DNA of 23,762 nt, from assembly GCA_032128395.1 (NCBI GenBank), contig JAQBGV010000226.1:1-23762 (forward strand), in the 5' to 3' direction. How positions within the stretch are numbered: the first letter of the stretch is position 1; every line of letters starts with the position of its first letter. The notes beneath the pieces are model-generated. The model was not told the origin of the DNA and made no database searches. It saw only the letters and a program-made list of their open reading frames with translations. The position numbers and the translations under genes were made by a program. This stretch comes from JAQBGV01 sp032128395. Its GTDB lineage: Bacteria > Planctomycetota > UBA8108 > UBA1146. Of this stretch, positions 14,902 to 22,200 are shown in pieces.

Positions 14902-16394
14902 CGCTTCAGCGCGCTCCTCTCGGACTGTTGCTCGGGGGAAGGCGCGACCCCTTCCTCGTACCGGTCGAAGTAGGTCGGGTTCTCCCGGACGATGCGCGCG
15001 TAGCTGCGCAAGCCTAGGTCGGTCCACGCGCGCACCCACTCGCAGTAGTGCAAGTTCGGCTGCGAGGCGTCGCCGTACCGGATGTACGCTTCGTGGTAGC
15101 ACCCTCCCGAACAGTGGGGGCGCGCGAAGCAGTCGTGACAGGCGATCTTCTGCGAAATGTGTCCGCGGGCGAGGAAATCGGATCGCTTGGTTTCGTCGAT
15201 CCCCTCCCGGATGCTCCCGACCTCGTGGGCGCCCGATTCGACGAAGCGATGGCAGAGTCCGAGGTCGCCCTCGGTGCTCACGCCGAGGAGACCGAGACCC
15301 GCTCCACAGGGGTGCGCCTTGTCGGTGCCGCGGTGGAGTTCGATGAGCAAGTCGTGGAGGTTCGAGAACGCGTGACGGCGCCCCGCGATGGCGGTGACGA
15401 CGTAGTCCTCGGCGAGAGCCGTGAACTCTGCGATCACGGTGCCGAGGTGCCCGTCGTCGAGCGCGTAGTCCCGATCGGCCGCGCTCGTCACCGGGGCGAA
15501 CCCCACCGCGTCGAAGCCGAGTTCCTCGGTCAGGTGGTGGAAGGTCTCGCGGACCGGGGCCATGCCGCGGGTCAGCGTCACGCGGGCACCGATCGGTCGG
15601 CCGCCCCCCTCGCGATTGCGCGCGAGCAGTTTCTCGATGCGCGGCGCGATCCGATCGTAGCTCCCGGTTCCGCCCTTGAAGGTGCGATGGCGGTCTTGAT
15701 CGGTGCGGTTGCCGTCGATCGAGACATTGATCCCGAACTTGTGGCGCACCAGGAACTCGATCACCTCGTCGGTGAGCAGGGTCGCATTGGTGGTCAGCGA
15801 GAACGAGACGCGCCGTCCGCTCTCTTCCGCCCGCGCGAGTGCATGTTCGGTCGCCGCGCGCACCGCGGGGAAATTGAGCAGCGTCTCTCCGCCGAAGAAA
15901 GTGATCGTCACCTCGCCGCGGCCAGCGGAGCGCGCGAACAGGAAGTCGACGCTCTCGATCGCCGTCTCCTCGGACATTCGCGGGGCGCGCACACGCCCGT
16001 CCTTCAACGGTTCGGCGATCTTGTCCTCGCCGTATTCGTAGCAGTAGGTGCAGGCGAGGTTGCACTTGTTGGTGACGTTGAGCACGAGGGTCTGGAGAGG
16101 GAACGGCATCGGCGGCAAGGTTGGTGCGCGAGGGGGTTCCTGACCGACGGGAACGAGGAGACCCATGGCGACGAGGCCCTCGAACGCCTCGCGCCTGGGA
16201 CCGGCGGTGGGTCCGCCTCCGAGCATCGCCTCCCACGTTGCGAGCTCGGTGCCTCCCGGCACCCCGAAATGTTCGAGGATCTCCCGCGAGACATCATCGA
16301 GACGAAGGATCGCGGCCGAGCGCGCGGCGTACACGTACGGCTCGCCCTCGATCTCGAAGCGGCGCTGCACCGGAGTTTCATAGCAAAGACTCAT
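14898..16394 (-). CDS. qhpD: Radical SAM/SPASM maturase of QHNDH gamma subunit
   Basis: The product has 498 residues. An N-terminal domain of about 100 residues (peptide-binding, RRE-like position) precedes the radical SAM core with CNLACTYC (C111, C115, C118) for the SAM-cleaving 4Fe-4S cluster, FFGGE (167-171) and TTNATLLTDE. The SPASM-type C-terminus supplies C363, C381, C419, C422, C428, C432 and C451 for auxiliary clusters (CHDCFARPHCSGGCYHEAY). QhpD forms Cys-to-Asp/Glu methylene thioethers in QhpC in the cytoplasm before leader removal. I start at the ATG at 16394, 13 nt after the qhpA stop and opening with MSLCYETPVQ; a start at 16427 would overlap qhpA and add 11 unconserved residues. 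It overlaps qhpC by 4 nt. Confidence 0.93.
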   Translation of the reverse strand: MSLCYETPVQRRFEIEGEPYVYAARSAAILRLDDVSREILEHFGVPGGTELATWEAMLGGGPTAGPRREAFEGLVAMGLLVPVGQEPPRAPTLPPMPFPLQTLVLNVTNKCNLACTYCYEYGEDKIAEPLKDGRVRAPRMSEETAIESVDFLFARSAGRGEVTITFFGGETLLNFPAVRAATEHALARAEESGRRVSFSLTTNATLLTDEVIEFLVRHKFGINVSIDGNRTDQDRHRTFKGGTGSYDRIAPRIEKLLARNREGGGRPIGARVTLTRGMAPVRETFHHLTEELGFDAVGFAPVTSAADRDYALDDGHLGTVIAEFTALAEDYVVTAIAGRRHAFSNLHDLLIELHRGTDKAHPCGAGLGLLGVSTEGDLGLCHRFVESGAHEVGSIREGIDETKRSDFLARGHISQKIACHDCFARPHCSGGCYHEAYIRYGDASQPNLHYCEWVRAWTDLGLRSYARIVRENPTYFDRYEEGVAPSPEQQSERSALKR

Positions 16395-16407
16395 CGCAGT
16401 CACCCAC

Positions 16408-18606
16408 TCACCGCCGGTCCCATTCATAACGGTCCCAATCGACGTAGATCGGGACAGTCACCAACAAGTGCGCGCGAGCCCGGAACTCTCGCGCCACCGG
16501 GGGGCCGAGGATTTCCTCCGGCTCCCGGGGCGCGTCCCCGCCGTCCCCTTCAGCGTGCGCACTTCCACCCTCCTCGCCAGACTCAGACTCCGCTTCCTCC
16601 TCCTTCTTCTTCTCTTCTTTCGCCTGTTCGACCTGGATTCGCTCGGGCACGGCCAATGTGCAGGTCGCGACGACGTACACGTCCCCGATGTTGTTCGCGT
16701 CCCACCGCCGAGCCGGGTTCGGTCCGTCGAGACCGGGAGTGAAAACACCGGTCGCCGGGTCGAGCGCGCCGACGAACTGCAGATCATCGTCTCCGTCCCG
16801 CACCGGGAATTCCGCCAGCGCCCATTCCACGTCCACTCGCCTGATCGCAAAGTCATCATCGGTCCACGGCTTCTTGTCCGGACCGCGGTGATAGGCGACC
16901 GCTTCGAATCGCTCGAGCTGCTTCGGGCGGATCGCGCCGCCGATGCGGGAGAAGCCCTCCGCGGGGATGATCTTCAAGTAGTCGATCGTGTCGTAGAGCA
17001 CGATCGCGCGGGGACCGCGCACCGCTCGGAAGCTCACCATGCGCCCTCCGAGCTCGGCTCCCTCCGCGACGTCCACCGTCAACTCGACGGCGTGCCCGTT
17101 CGTGCCGCGGCGGGCGCCGGTCACGGTCACTCCGGCCCCGAGCGTGAAGTCGCTCGCGGCGAGGTCCTCGGGGAAGCCCGTGCCGAACAGGAAGACGGAG
17201 TTCCCGCTCGATGGGGCCTTGAGTGCCGCTTCGTCCGCCGTGAAGAGCCGCGTTTCTTCGCTCCGGCGATAGAGCGACACATCCCAGCCGAGTTCGTTGT
17301 GATCGCCCGTGAAAATGCGCCCGGTGAGCGTCTCCCACCCCTCGTCGAGGAGGAGCACTTCCCGCAGCTCGGCGGGCTCCCTCGGGGCGGTCGTCTCGCT
17401 GCGCCCACGCCACGAGTAACCGGCGTAGACGATGCCGCGGCCGCGGCGGACCACCTGGCGACCGTTTTCATAGGTGAGCCGCCACTCGGTCTCGTACTCA
17501 TCCTCTTCGACCCGCGTGAAGGTCACGGTTCCGCGCACATCACCGCGGCTGATCTCGTGTCCTATGACGGACCAGGTGGCGGCGAGGGGAACCTCGCGAC
17601 GGTCGACGGTCCACGCGCGCCAAGCATCGGTGAACAGCGGGAGCCGTTTCGCGATCTCACCGAGCACGCGGTCGGCGCGATCGTTGCGGGGGCGCTGATT
17701 CATCCGTTCGAATGCGTCATCTGCCTCGGACTCGGTCATCGACTCGAAGTTCTCGATGCGGTCGCGTCGGCCGCGGAACGCCTGGAAGTCGGCGAGCGGG
17801 AACATCGCGAGATGGGTCGACTTGAGGAGCTTCCACTCATCTTCGGACCGGTACTCGCTGAACACTCGCCCGAGCGTGTGGCACTTCGCGCAGGTCTCGC
17901 GGAGGTCCTCGGTCTCGGTCTCCTCCGACCAGTGAATTCGCCGCTCCGTCTCGTAGAGCGCCTGTTCGGCCTCCTCGCGGGTGAGCCCGTGATCGTTGGC
18001 GAGATATCGGACGATCTGCTTCGCCTCATCCGGTTCGAGGACCACCCCGTTCAGCCGGATCATCCGTTTCAGGGAGAGCTCCCACATCTCGGGCGACTTT
18101 CGCAGGTACGAGATCCTGGTCAGGTGATCCCGACCATCGCGCTCGTGACAAGGGCTGCACTTCTCGATCACCAGGTCGCTCTTCACCGGGATCCCCGGCT
18201 GAGGCGGTTTCTTGCGCGCCGCCTCGGGCTTCTCGGCCGAGTCACCCGCCGCGCCGCCGCGTTGTCCCCGCGGGCTCGCCCCTTCGGCGGGCACTTCGCC
18301 TCCGGTGTCCTGGGGCGGAGTCACAATCGTCGGCGGAGCTGGCGTCGGAGGCGATGGCACCGGCGGCGTCGCGGTCTCTTCCTGCTTCAGTACGAGCGGG
18401 TTGAGCGGCCCGGTGGCGATCATGCCCGGGTCGACGGGAAGGAGGTCGTGCGCGGAGGCGGTGCGAAGAACGGACGAAGTGCCGGGGGGTTCGTCGAAGA
18501 GGATCAGAGCGACCGTACCGAGGAGCGCGAGCCCCGCGACGACGATCGGTCCGAGCCGCGCGAAGCCGCGATGCGGTTCACGCCGAGGAGCGACGGCATT
18601 CGACAT
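16408..18606 (-). CDS. qhpA: QHNDH alpha subunit, diheme cytochrome c, enlarged
   Basis: The product has 732 residues. A hydrophobic N-terminal segment (LGPIVVAGLALLGTVALILF, 18-37) looks like a signal anchor rather than a cleaved signal. A Pro-rich linker follows (about 78-140, PPVPSPPTPAPPTIVTPP). Two heme c sites then appear: C150-S-P-C-H154 and C239-A-K-C-H243. The rest is beta-rich, as the Ig-like domains of QHNDH alpha (about 340-650), then a charged low-complexity insert (658-700, QAKEEKKKEEEAES region) and a final strand segment (LLVTVPIYVDWDRYEWD). It takes electrons from the CTQ cofactor of gamma and passes them to a c-type cytochrome or azurin. It is larger than the classical proteobacterial subunit because of anchor, linker and insert. 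The ATG at 18606 has only a weak ribosome site; it is the first gene of the operon and divergent from qhpF. Confidence 0.9.
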   Translation of the reverse strand: MSNAVAPRREPHRGFARLGPIVVAGLALLGTVALILFDEPPGTSSVLRTASAHDLLPVDPGMIATGPLNPLVLKQEETATPPVPSPPTPAPPTIVTPPQDTGGEVPAEGASPRGQRGGAAGDSAEKPEAARKKPPQPGIPVKSDLVIEKCSPCHERDGRDHLTRISYLRKSPEMWELSLKRMIRLNGVVLEPDEAKQIVRYLANDHGLTREEAEQALYETERRIHWSEETETEDLRETCAKCHTLGRVFSEYRSEDEWKLLKSTHLAMFPLADFQAFRGRRDRIENFESMTESEADDAFERMNQRPRNDRADRVLGEIAKRLPLFTDAWRAWTVDRREVPLAATWSVIGHEISRGDVRGTVTFTRVEEDEYETEWRLTYENGRQVVRRGRGIVYAGYSWRGRSETTAPREPAELREVLLLDEGWETLTGRIFTGDHNELGWDVSLYRRSEETRLFTADEAALKAPSSGNSVFLFGTGFPEDLAASDFTLGAGVTVTGARRGTNGHAVELTVDVAEGAELGGRMVSFRAVRGPRAIVLYDTIDYLKIIPAEGFSRIGGAIRPKQLERFEAVAYHRGPDKKPWTDDDFAIRRVDVEWALAEFPVRDGDDDLQFVGALDPATGVFTPGLDGPNPARRWDANNIGDVYVVATCTLAVPERIQVEQAKEEKKKEEEAESESGEEGGSAHAEGDGGDAPREPEEILGPPVAREFRARAHLLVTVPIYVDWDRYEWDRR

Positions 18607-18802
18607 TGAGGTGAGCCCATTCTTCGGGCCCGGGAGTTCCGGAGAGGGCGGATCGCCCGGGCGTCCAGGCCCGCCGCCAAGGACGGCGGGCCTATCCTCG
18701 GTATCCGATGGCCCGCGATCCCTCAAGAAAAATGTCGATCGGGCCGGAACGACGGCGCGCGGGCCGTGCGCTACTCTACGAGCGCGACTGAAGTTCGGGA
18801 AA
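18607..18802. promoter_or_regulatory. Divergent qhpA-qhpF promoter region with hairpin
   Basis: These 196 bp must hold promoters for the five-gene qhpADCBE operon and for qhpF. A perfect 9-bp inverted repeat, GGCCCGCCG (18668-18676) and CGGCGGGCC (18684-18692) around a 7-nt loop, lies near the middle and could be an operator or an attenuating hairpin. On the minus strand a -35-like TTGAGG is followed 17 nt later by TACCGA, a weak promoter candidate for qhpA. No AraC-type site can be recognised by eye. Confidence 0.4.
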
Positions 18803-20515
18803 ATGAAGGGGGGCGGCGTGCCGGAGAGGACGGCCGAGAGCGCGGGGGTTCCGCGCTGGCGGGTCGGGCCGTTCCTGCGGCCGGTCCGCGGGCTCCTCGT
18901 CGTGGTGTTCCTCTTGATGTCGGTCGGCATCGCTCTCGGCCTCGTGCAGCCGACCCTGGTGCGCCTGCTGATCGATCGCGTACTCCTCGAAGGGCGCGAG
19001 GATCGGCTCTGGATGTTCGCGGCGGCACTCGTCGGCGCGGGGCTCGTGCGCTTCTCCCTCGGAATCGTGCAGGCGCGAGCCTACGCCGCGATGACGACCC
19101 GCGTCCTCCTCGACCTGCGTCTCGACTTCCTCGCACACCTCCAGCGTCTCGACCTGCGTTTCTTCGCGGGGACCCGGTTCGGCGATATCATCACTCGCTT
19201 CAACCGAGACCTCTCGCAGCTCCAGGAGATCGCGACCGGGGCGCTCCTCGGATTCGTGACGCAAATCCTCACGCTCGTCGGAGCGATCGCGTGGGGACTC
19301 ACGATCGAGCCGGGGCTGTTCCTCCTCGCCGCATCGCCGTTCCCGGTCGCGCTCGGTCTCGCCATGCTCTTCCGCCTGCGCGTGCGTCGCCTCACCCAGG
19401 GCCTCCGCGTCCTCTCCCAGGATCTCGCCTCCGCGGTGACCGAGACGATCCTCGGAATGCGCACAGTGCGCACCTTCGGGCGCGAACGCGGCGAGCTCGC
19501 CCGCTTCGCAGGGATCGGGAATCGTCTGCTGCGCGCGGTGATCGGCTTCCAGGTCACGCACGCCTTCGCGAGCGGGCTCCCCCGCGTCTGTCTGCTCGCC
19601 TCGAGCGTGATCATCTACTGGGTGGGCGGGGCTCGAGTGATTCGCGGGGACGATCTGGAGCTCGGAGAGCTGGTTGCGCTCGGCCTGTACCTGACGATCG
19701 CATTCGGTCCGCTCGGTAGCCTGATCGAACTCGGGCTGCAGGTCGTCGGAGCAAAGGTGTCGCTCGAGCGCGTGCGCGAGATGCGCGAACTTCCCCCCGG
19801 GATCGAGGAGGACCCCGCCGCGCCGAACCCCGGACCGTTGCGCGGCGAGATCGAGATCGATCGTGTGATCTTCCGACACCGTCCCGACCAACCCCTTCTC
19901 GAGGGGGTCGAGCTGCACGTCGAGCCGGGGGAGCGCATCGCGATCCTCGGCCGCTCGGGCGCCGGCAAGTCGACCCTCATCGACTTGATGCTCGGCTTCA
20001 TCGATCCCGTGGAAGGAGCGGTACGGATCGACGGCAAGGATCTCCGCACGGTCCGCCGCGAGCGTGTGCGCGACCAGATGGGGGTCGTCGCCGCCGTGAC
20101 CGATCTCTTCTTCGGAACGGTCGCCGACAACATCCGCTTCGGAGAACCGCTGGCGACCGACGAACAGGTCGCCACCGCGGCGGAACGCGCGGGCCTGTCC
20201 GCGTCGGGTGGGGGACTGCCCGCGGGCCTCGAGACGGTGGTGGGGGAGCGCGGTCAGCAGCTTTCGGCGGGGGAGCGCCAGCGTCTCGGTCTCGCCCGGG
20301 CCCTCGTCCGGGACCCGGCGATCCTGATCCTGGATGAGGCGACCAGCGACCTCGATCCGGGGACCGAGCGGGCGATCCTCGAGCGACTGGAGGCGCTCTC
20401 GCCGCGACCGACGATCGTCGCGATCACCCACCGCAGTGAAGTGGCATCCTGGGCGGAGCGGTCGTTCCTGCTCGAGGGCGGTCGGTTGCGGGAGAGCGGC
20501 GGCGAGGCTCGGTGA
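18803..20515 (+). CDS. qhpF: ABC exporter (TMD-NBD fusion) for QHNDH gamma subunit
   Basis: The product has 570 residues: six likely membrane helices (about 30-315), then a nucleotide-binding domain (about 345-565) with Walker A GRSGAGKST (383-391), signature LSAGERQ (487-493, in place of LSGGQ), Walker B ILILDEATSD (507-516) and H-loop H543. The Q-loop Gln is replaced (VVAAVTDLFFG, Ala431 at the expected place). In Paracoccus, QhpF is the ABC transporter needed to export the processed gamma subunit. There it is in the operon; here it is divergent from qhpA with a 196-bp spacer. Sequence alone would say generic ABCB-type exporter, so the qhpF role rests on context. The ATG at 18803 is used; the GTG at 18818 has a better ribosome site (AAGGGGGG) and is a real alternative. 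Confidence 0.85.
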   Translation: MKGGGVPERTAESAGVPRWRVGPFLRPVRGLLVVVFLLMSVGIALGLVQPTLVRLLIDRVLLEGREDRLWMFAAALVGAGLVRFSLGIVQARAYAAMTTRVLLDLRLDFLAHLQRLDLRFFAGTRFGDIITRFNRDLSQLQEIATGALLGFVTQILTLVGAIAWGLTIEPGLFLLAASPFPVALGLAMLFRLRVRRLTQGLRVLSQDLASAVTETILGMRTVRTFGRERGELARFAGIGNRLLRAVIGFQVTHAFASGLPRVCLLASSVIIYWVGGARVIRGDDLELGELVALGLYLTIAFGPLGSLIELGLQVVGAKVSLERVREMRELPPGIEEDPAAPNPGPLRGEIEIDRVIFRHRPDQPLLEGVELHVEPGERIAILGRSGAGKSTLIDLMLGFIDPVEGAVRIDGKDLRTVRRERVRDQMGVVAAVTDLFFGTVADNIRFGEPLATDEQVATAAERAGLSASGGGLPAGLETVVGERGQQLSAGERQRLGLARALVRDPAILILDEATSDLDPGTERAILERLEALSPRPTIVAITHRSEVASWAERSFLLEGGRLRESGGEAR

Positions 20516-20535
20516 CCCGCGTTCGCCGGCGGGTC
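20514..20535. terminator. Hairpin between convergent qhpF and small membrane protein gene
   Basis: GACCCGC (20514-20520) and GCGGGTC (20529-20535) form a 7-bp GC stem overlapping the qhpF stop and ending 2 nt before the convergent stop at 20538. It could serve as a shared weak terminator. No T tract. Confidence 0.35.
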
Positions 20536-20537
20536 CC

Positions 20538-20819
20538 CTAGCTTCGACTGCGCTTCGGGACGTTTCCATTTCGGGAGTCTTCTCTCGACAGCCACCGGCT
20601 GGTGCCTTCGTCGCACTCGAGGACCAGTTCGACCATCACCTCGAAGACGAGCCACTCCTGACCCACGAGGAACGACTCGGGGGAAGGCCCGGCGACCGGA
20701 TCGCGTTCACTCCCATTGCAGGCCATGAAGGATCCCAGAATCAGAGCCACACCGAGGGTTCCGAGCACCGCGGGTACCCAGATCGCGCTCACACCGTCTG
20801 CAGTGCGTCGAGTTCTCAT
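20538..20819 (-). CDS. Small membrane protein or lipoprotein, hypothetical
   Basis: The product has 93 residues. A hydrophobic segment (AIWVPAVLGTLGVALILGSF, 12-31) is followed by M-A-C34, so it may be a lipoprotein signal with a non-canonical lipobox or a simple anchor. The rest (ESFLVGQEWLVFEVMVELVL, then ECDEGTSRWL) is short, acidic and not recognised. The ATG at 20819 is well supported by AAGGAG 7 nt upstream. It converges on qhpF with a 22-bp gap; no functional link to the amine dehydrogenase can be claimed. The ribosome site lies beside a hairpin that may regulate translation. Confidence 0.6.
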   Translation of the reverse strand: MRTRRTADGVSAIWVPAVLGTLGVALILGSFMACNGSERDPVAGPSPESFLVGQEWLVFEVMVELVLECDEGTSRWLSREDSRNGNVPKRSRS

Positions 20820-20826
20820 GTCGTCT

Positions 20827-20851
20827 CCTTCGTCCCAGAGTGCGACGAAGG
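20827..20851 (-). promoter_or_regulatory. 5'-leader hairpin overlapping the ribosome site
   Basis: In the leader of the small membrane protein, CCTTCGTC and GACGAAGG (20827-20834 with 20844-20851) form a perfect 8-bp stem with a 9-nt loop. The 3' arm contains most of the AAGGAG ribosome site of the downstream ATG (20819), so folding would hide it. This could make translation temperature- or ligand-dependent, or simply low. Confidence 0.4.
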
Positions 20852-21126
20852 GGGAGGGATCGGGTCAAGAAACCCTCAAGTCTGCCCCACCGAAGTGCCG
20901 ATGCACCTCCTAGGAGCCGTCCTGGACGTCCTCGGACGTCCGGGCATCTTCCGGAGCCGAGCCACGTCAACCCGTGAATGAGCCTCGCCGGGGTGATCCC
21001 CGGGTCGCGTGTTCCGCGGCGTGGGCTCTCAGCTCCAGAAGATCGGGCGCCGTGGTGGGTTCTTGGACACTCCGCGGGCCGTTCCCCAGCCAGGGAGAGA
21101 GCGGCAGAGTCGGATCCGATGTGGGT
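20852..21126. other. Intergenic region, no gene recognised
   Basis: Short open frames on both strands here look like GC-rich shadows. Small palindromes are present: CTCCTAGGAG (20907-20916) and two copies of GGACGTCC (20924-20931, 20934-20941) 10 bp apart, which could be a tandem operator. On the minus strand a TTGACC box upstream of the small membrane protein is a weak promoter candidate. The region is bounded on the right by a plus-strand intrinsic terminator. Confidence 0.4.
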
Positions 21127-21163
21127 GGGGTTGGGGAGCGAGCAATCCCCAACCCCCCTTTTT
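21127..21163 (+). terminator. Intrinsic terminator, plus strand
   Basis: GGGGTTGGGGA (21127-21137) and TCCCCAACCCC (21146-21156) form a perfect 11-bp stem with an 8-nt loop, followed by CC and TTTTT (21159-21163). It is the most canonical terminator in the window. It points along the plus strand, yet the nearest plus-strand gene (qhpF) ends 600 bp upstream. Confidence 0.8.
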
Positions 21164-21188
21164 CATCGATGAGGGTCCGCGCTGGACT

Positions 21189-21968
21189 CTACTTCGCGCG
21201 GATCGTGATCGTCTCGATCGGTGTCATCCCCGGGGATCCCCCGACGACGAGCGTCGCAGCTCCCCGCGGCGCGCTCGCTCCCTCGCGCACACATTCGATC
21301 TTCCCGGTGCGCACCGCGTCGTGAAGCCAGCGTACCAGTTCACCGGATGGATCGATGAAGGCGACGGGCGCGCGGCCGCTCCCCAACCACGAGACGATCT
21401 CTTTGGCCGGCACGAATCCCGGCGCGGGTGATTCGACCATCTCGGGAGAGACCAAGATCCCGACCTGCGTGGCGAGTCCATCGATATCGAGTGCCGCGAC
21501 CAAGACCCATGGATAGATCGACTCGGTCACCTCGGCGAGAACGCCGCCGGGAACGCGCTCGACCGCGCGCTCGCCGATCTCTTCGGAGAGCCGCAGGCTC
21601 GGCGGCGCTCCCCGGTTCCACGCGCCGAGGAAGAGTTCGTGCAGCATCGCCATCCCTTGATCGACCGGTCCACCGAGGGAGGCGAGCGAATGGGGAGGTG
21701 GGGCGGGGAGTCCGAGGAGACCCCGCGCCATCCGGTCCGCCGCCGCCTCGGGAAGAATCCACCCGCCGATTCCGCTCCTCCCGCCGAGGAAGAGGGAGCG
21801 ACCACAGCAGACCGAGCGGCCGAGGGATCGGAGGAACCCTCCCCGGTCGACCAGGGCGGAGGCGGAAGCCTGGATGACCAGTGGGAGTGCTACGGCGTCG
21901 GACCACGCCTTGCCGACACGTTCGATGAGACTCTCGAGGAGCGGTTCGACGTCGGGTCGCAGTCGCAC
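21189..21968 (-). CDS. Hypothetical protein, weakly CheC/FliN-like layout
   Basis: The product has 259 residues and is not firmly recognised. It is probably cytoplasmic, with no signal peptide. Features seen: GGWILPEAAADRMARGLLGL, a glycine and proline stretch, GPVDQGMAMLHELFLGAWNR (helix) and ESIYPWVLVAALDIDGLATQ (two strands). This helix-strand alternation recalls CheC/CheX or FliM-FliN-type proteins, but that is only an impression. The C-terminal part (LGSGRAPVAFIDPSGELVRW to GMTPIETITIRAK) resembles a SpoA/FliN-like beta domain. The GTG at 21968 is used. The frame stays open upstream for another 24 codons (TIWWWDGSPEPAPNGLAV) to a TAG with no usual start codon, so the true start is uncertain. 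It lies between a terminator and the MBL-fold gene, on the same strand as the latter. Confidence 0.5.
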   Translation of the reverse strand: MRLRPDVEPLLESLIERVGKAWSDAVALPLVIQASASALVDRGGFLRSLGRSVCCGRSLFLGGRSGIGGWILPEAAADRMARGLLGLPAPPPHSLASLGGPVDQGMAMLHELFLGAWNRGAPPSLRLSEEIGERAVERVPGGVLAEVTESIYPWVLVAALDIDGLATQVGILVSPEMVESPAPGFVPAKEIVSWLGSGRAPVAFIDPSGELVRWLHDAVRTGKIECVREGASAPRGAATLVVGGSPGMTPIETITIRAK

Positions 21969-22200
21969 GGCAAGTCCGTTCGGGGCGGGCTCGGGGGATC
22001 CATCCCACCACCAAATTGTCGGATGCGGTGGGGAGTCCGTCTAGGCCGGCGGAGCTGACCGAATCGGCCTCCGGGGGCTCTCCGGAGCCAGGTGGGGTCG
22101 CCGATGAGGGTCCGGTGGGGTTCTCCCGCCCTGCGTGCCCGTCTCTCCCAGCAGTCCGTGGGAATGTGCTCTCGTTCGAACTGACTTTTTCCACGGGCTG

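Noticed and set aside
16468..18609. 713-residue plus-strand ORF opposite qhpA
   Set aside because: Shadow ORF. The minus strand has two CxxCH heme sites and QHNDH-like order.
18607..18930. Upstream extension of the qhpA frame
   Set aside because: It crosses the divergent promoter and the qhpF start; the sequence is low-complexity.
21340..22194. 284-residue minus-strand ORF overlapping the hypothetical gene
   Set aside because: Arg/Pro-rich composition with no regular secondary-structure pattern; the frame at 21189-21968 is far more protein-like.
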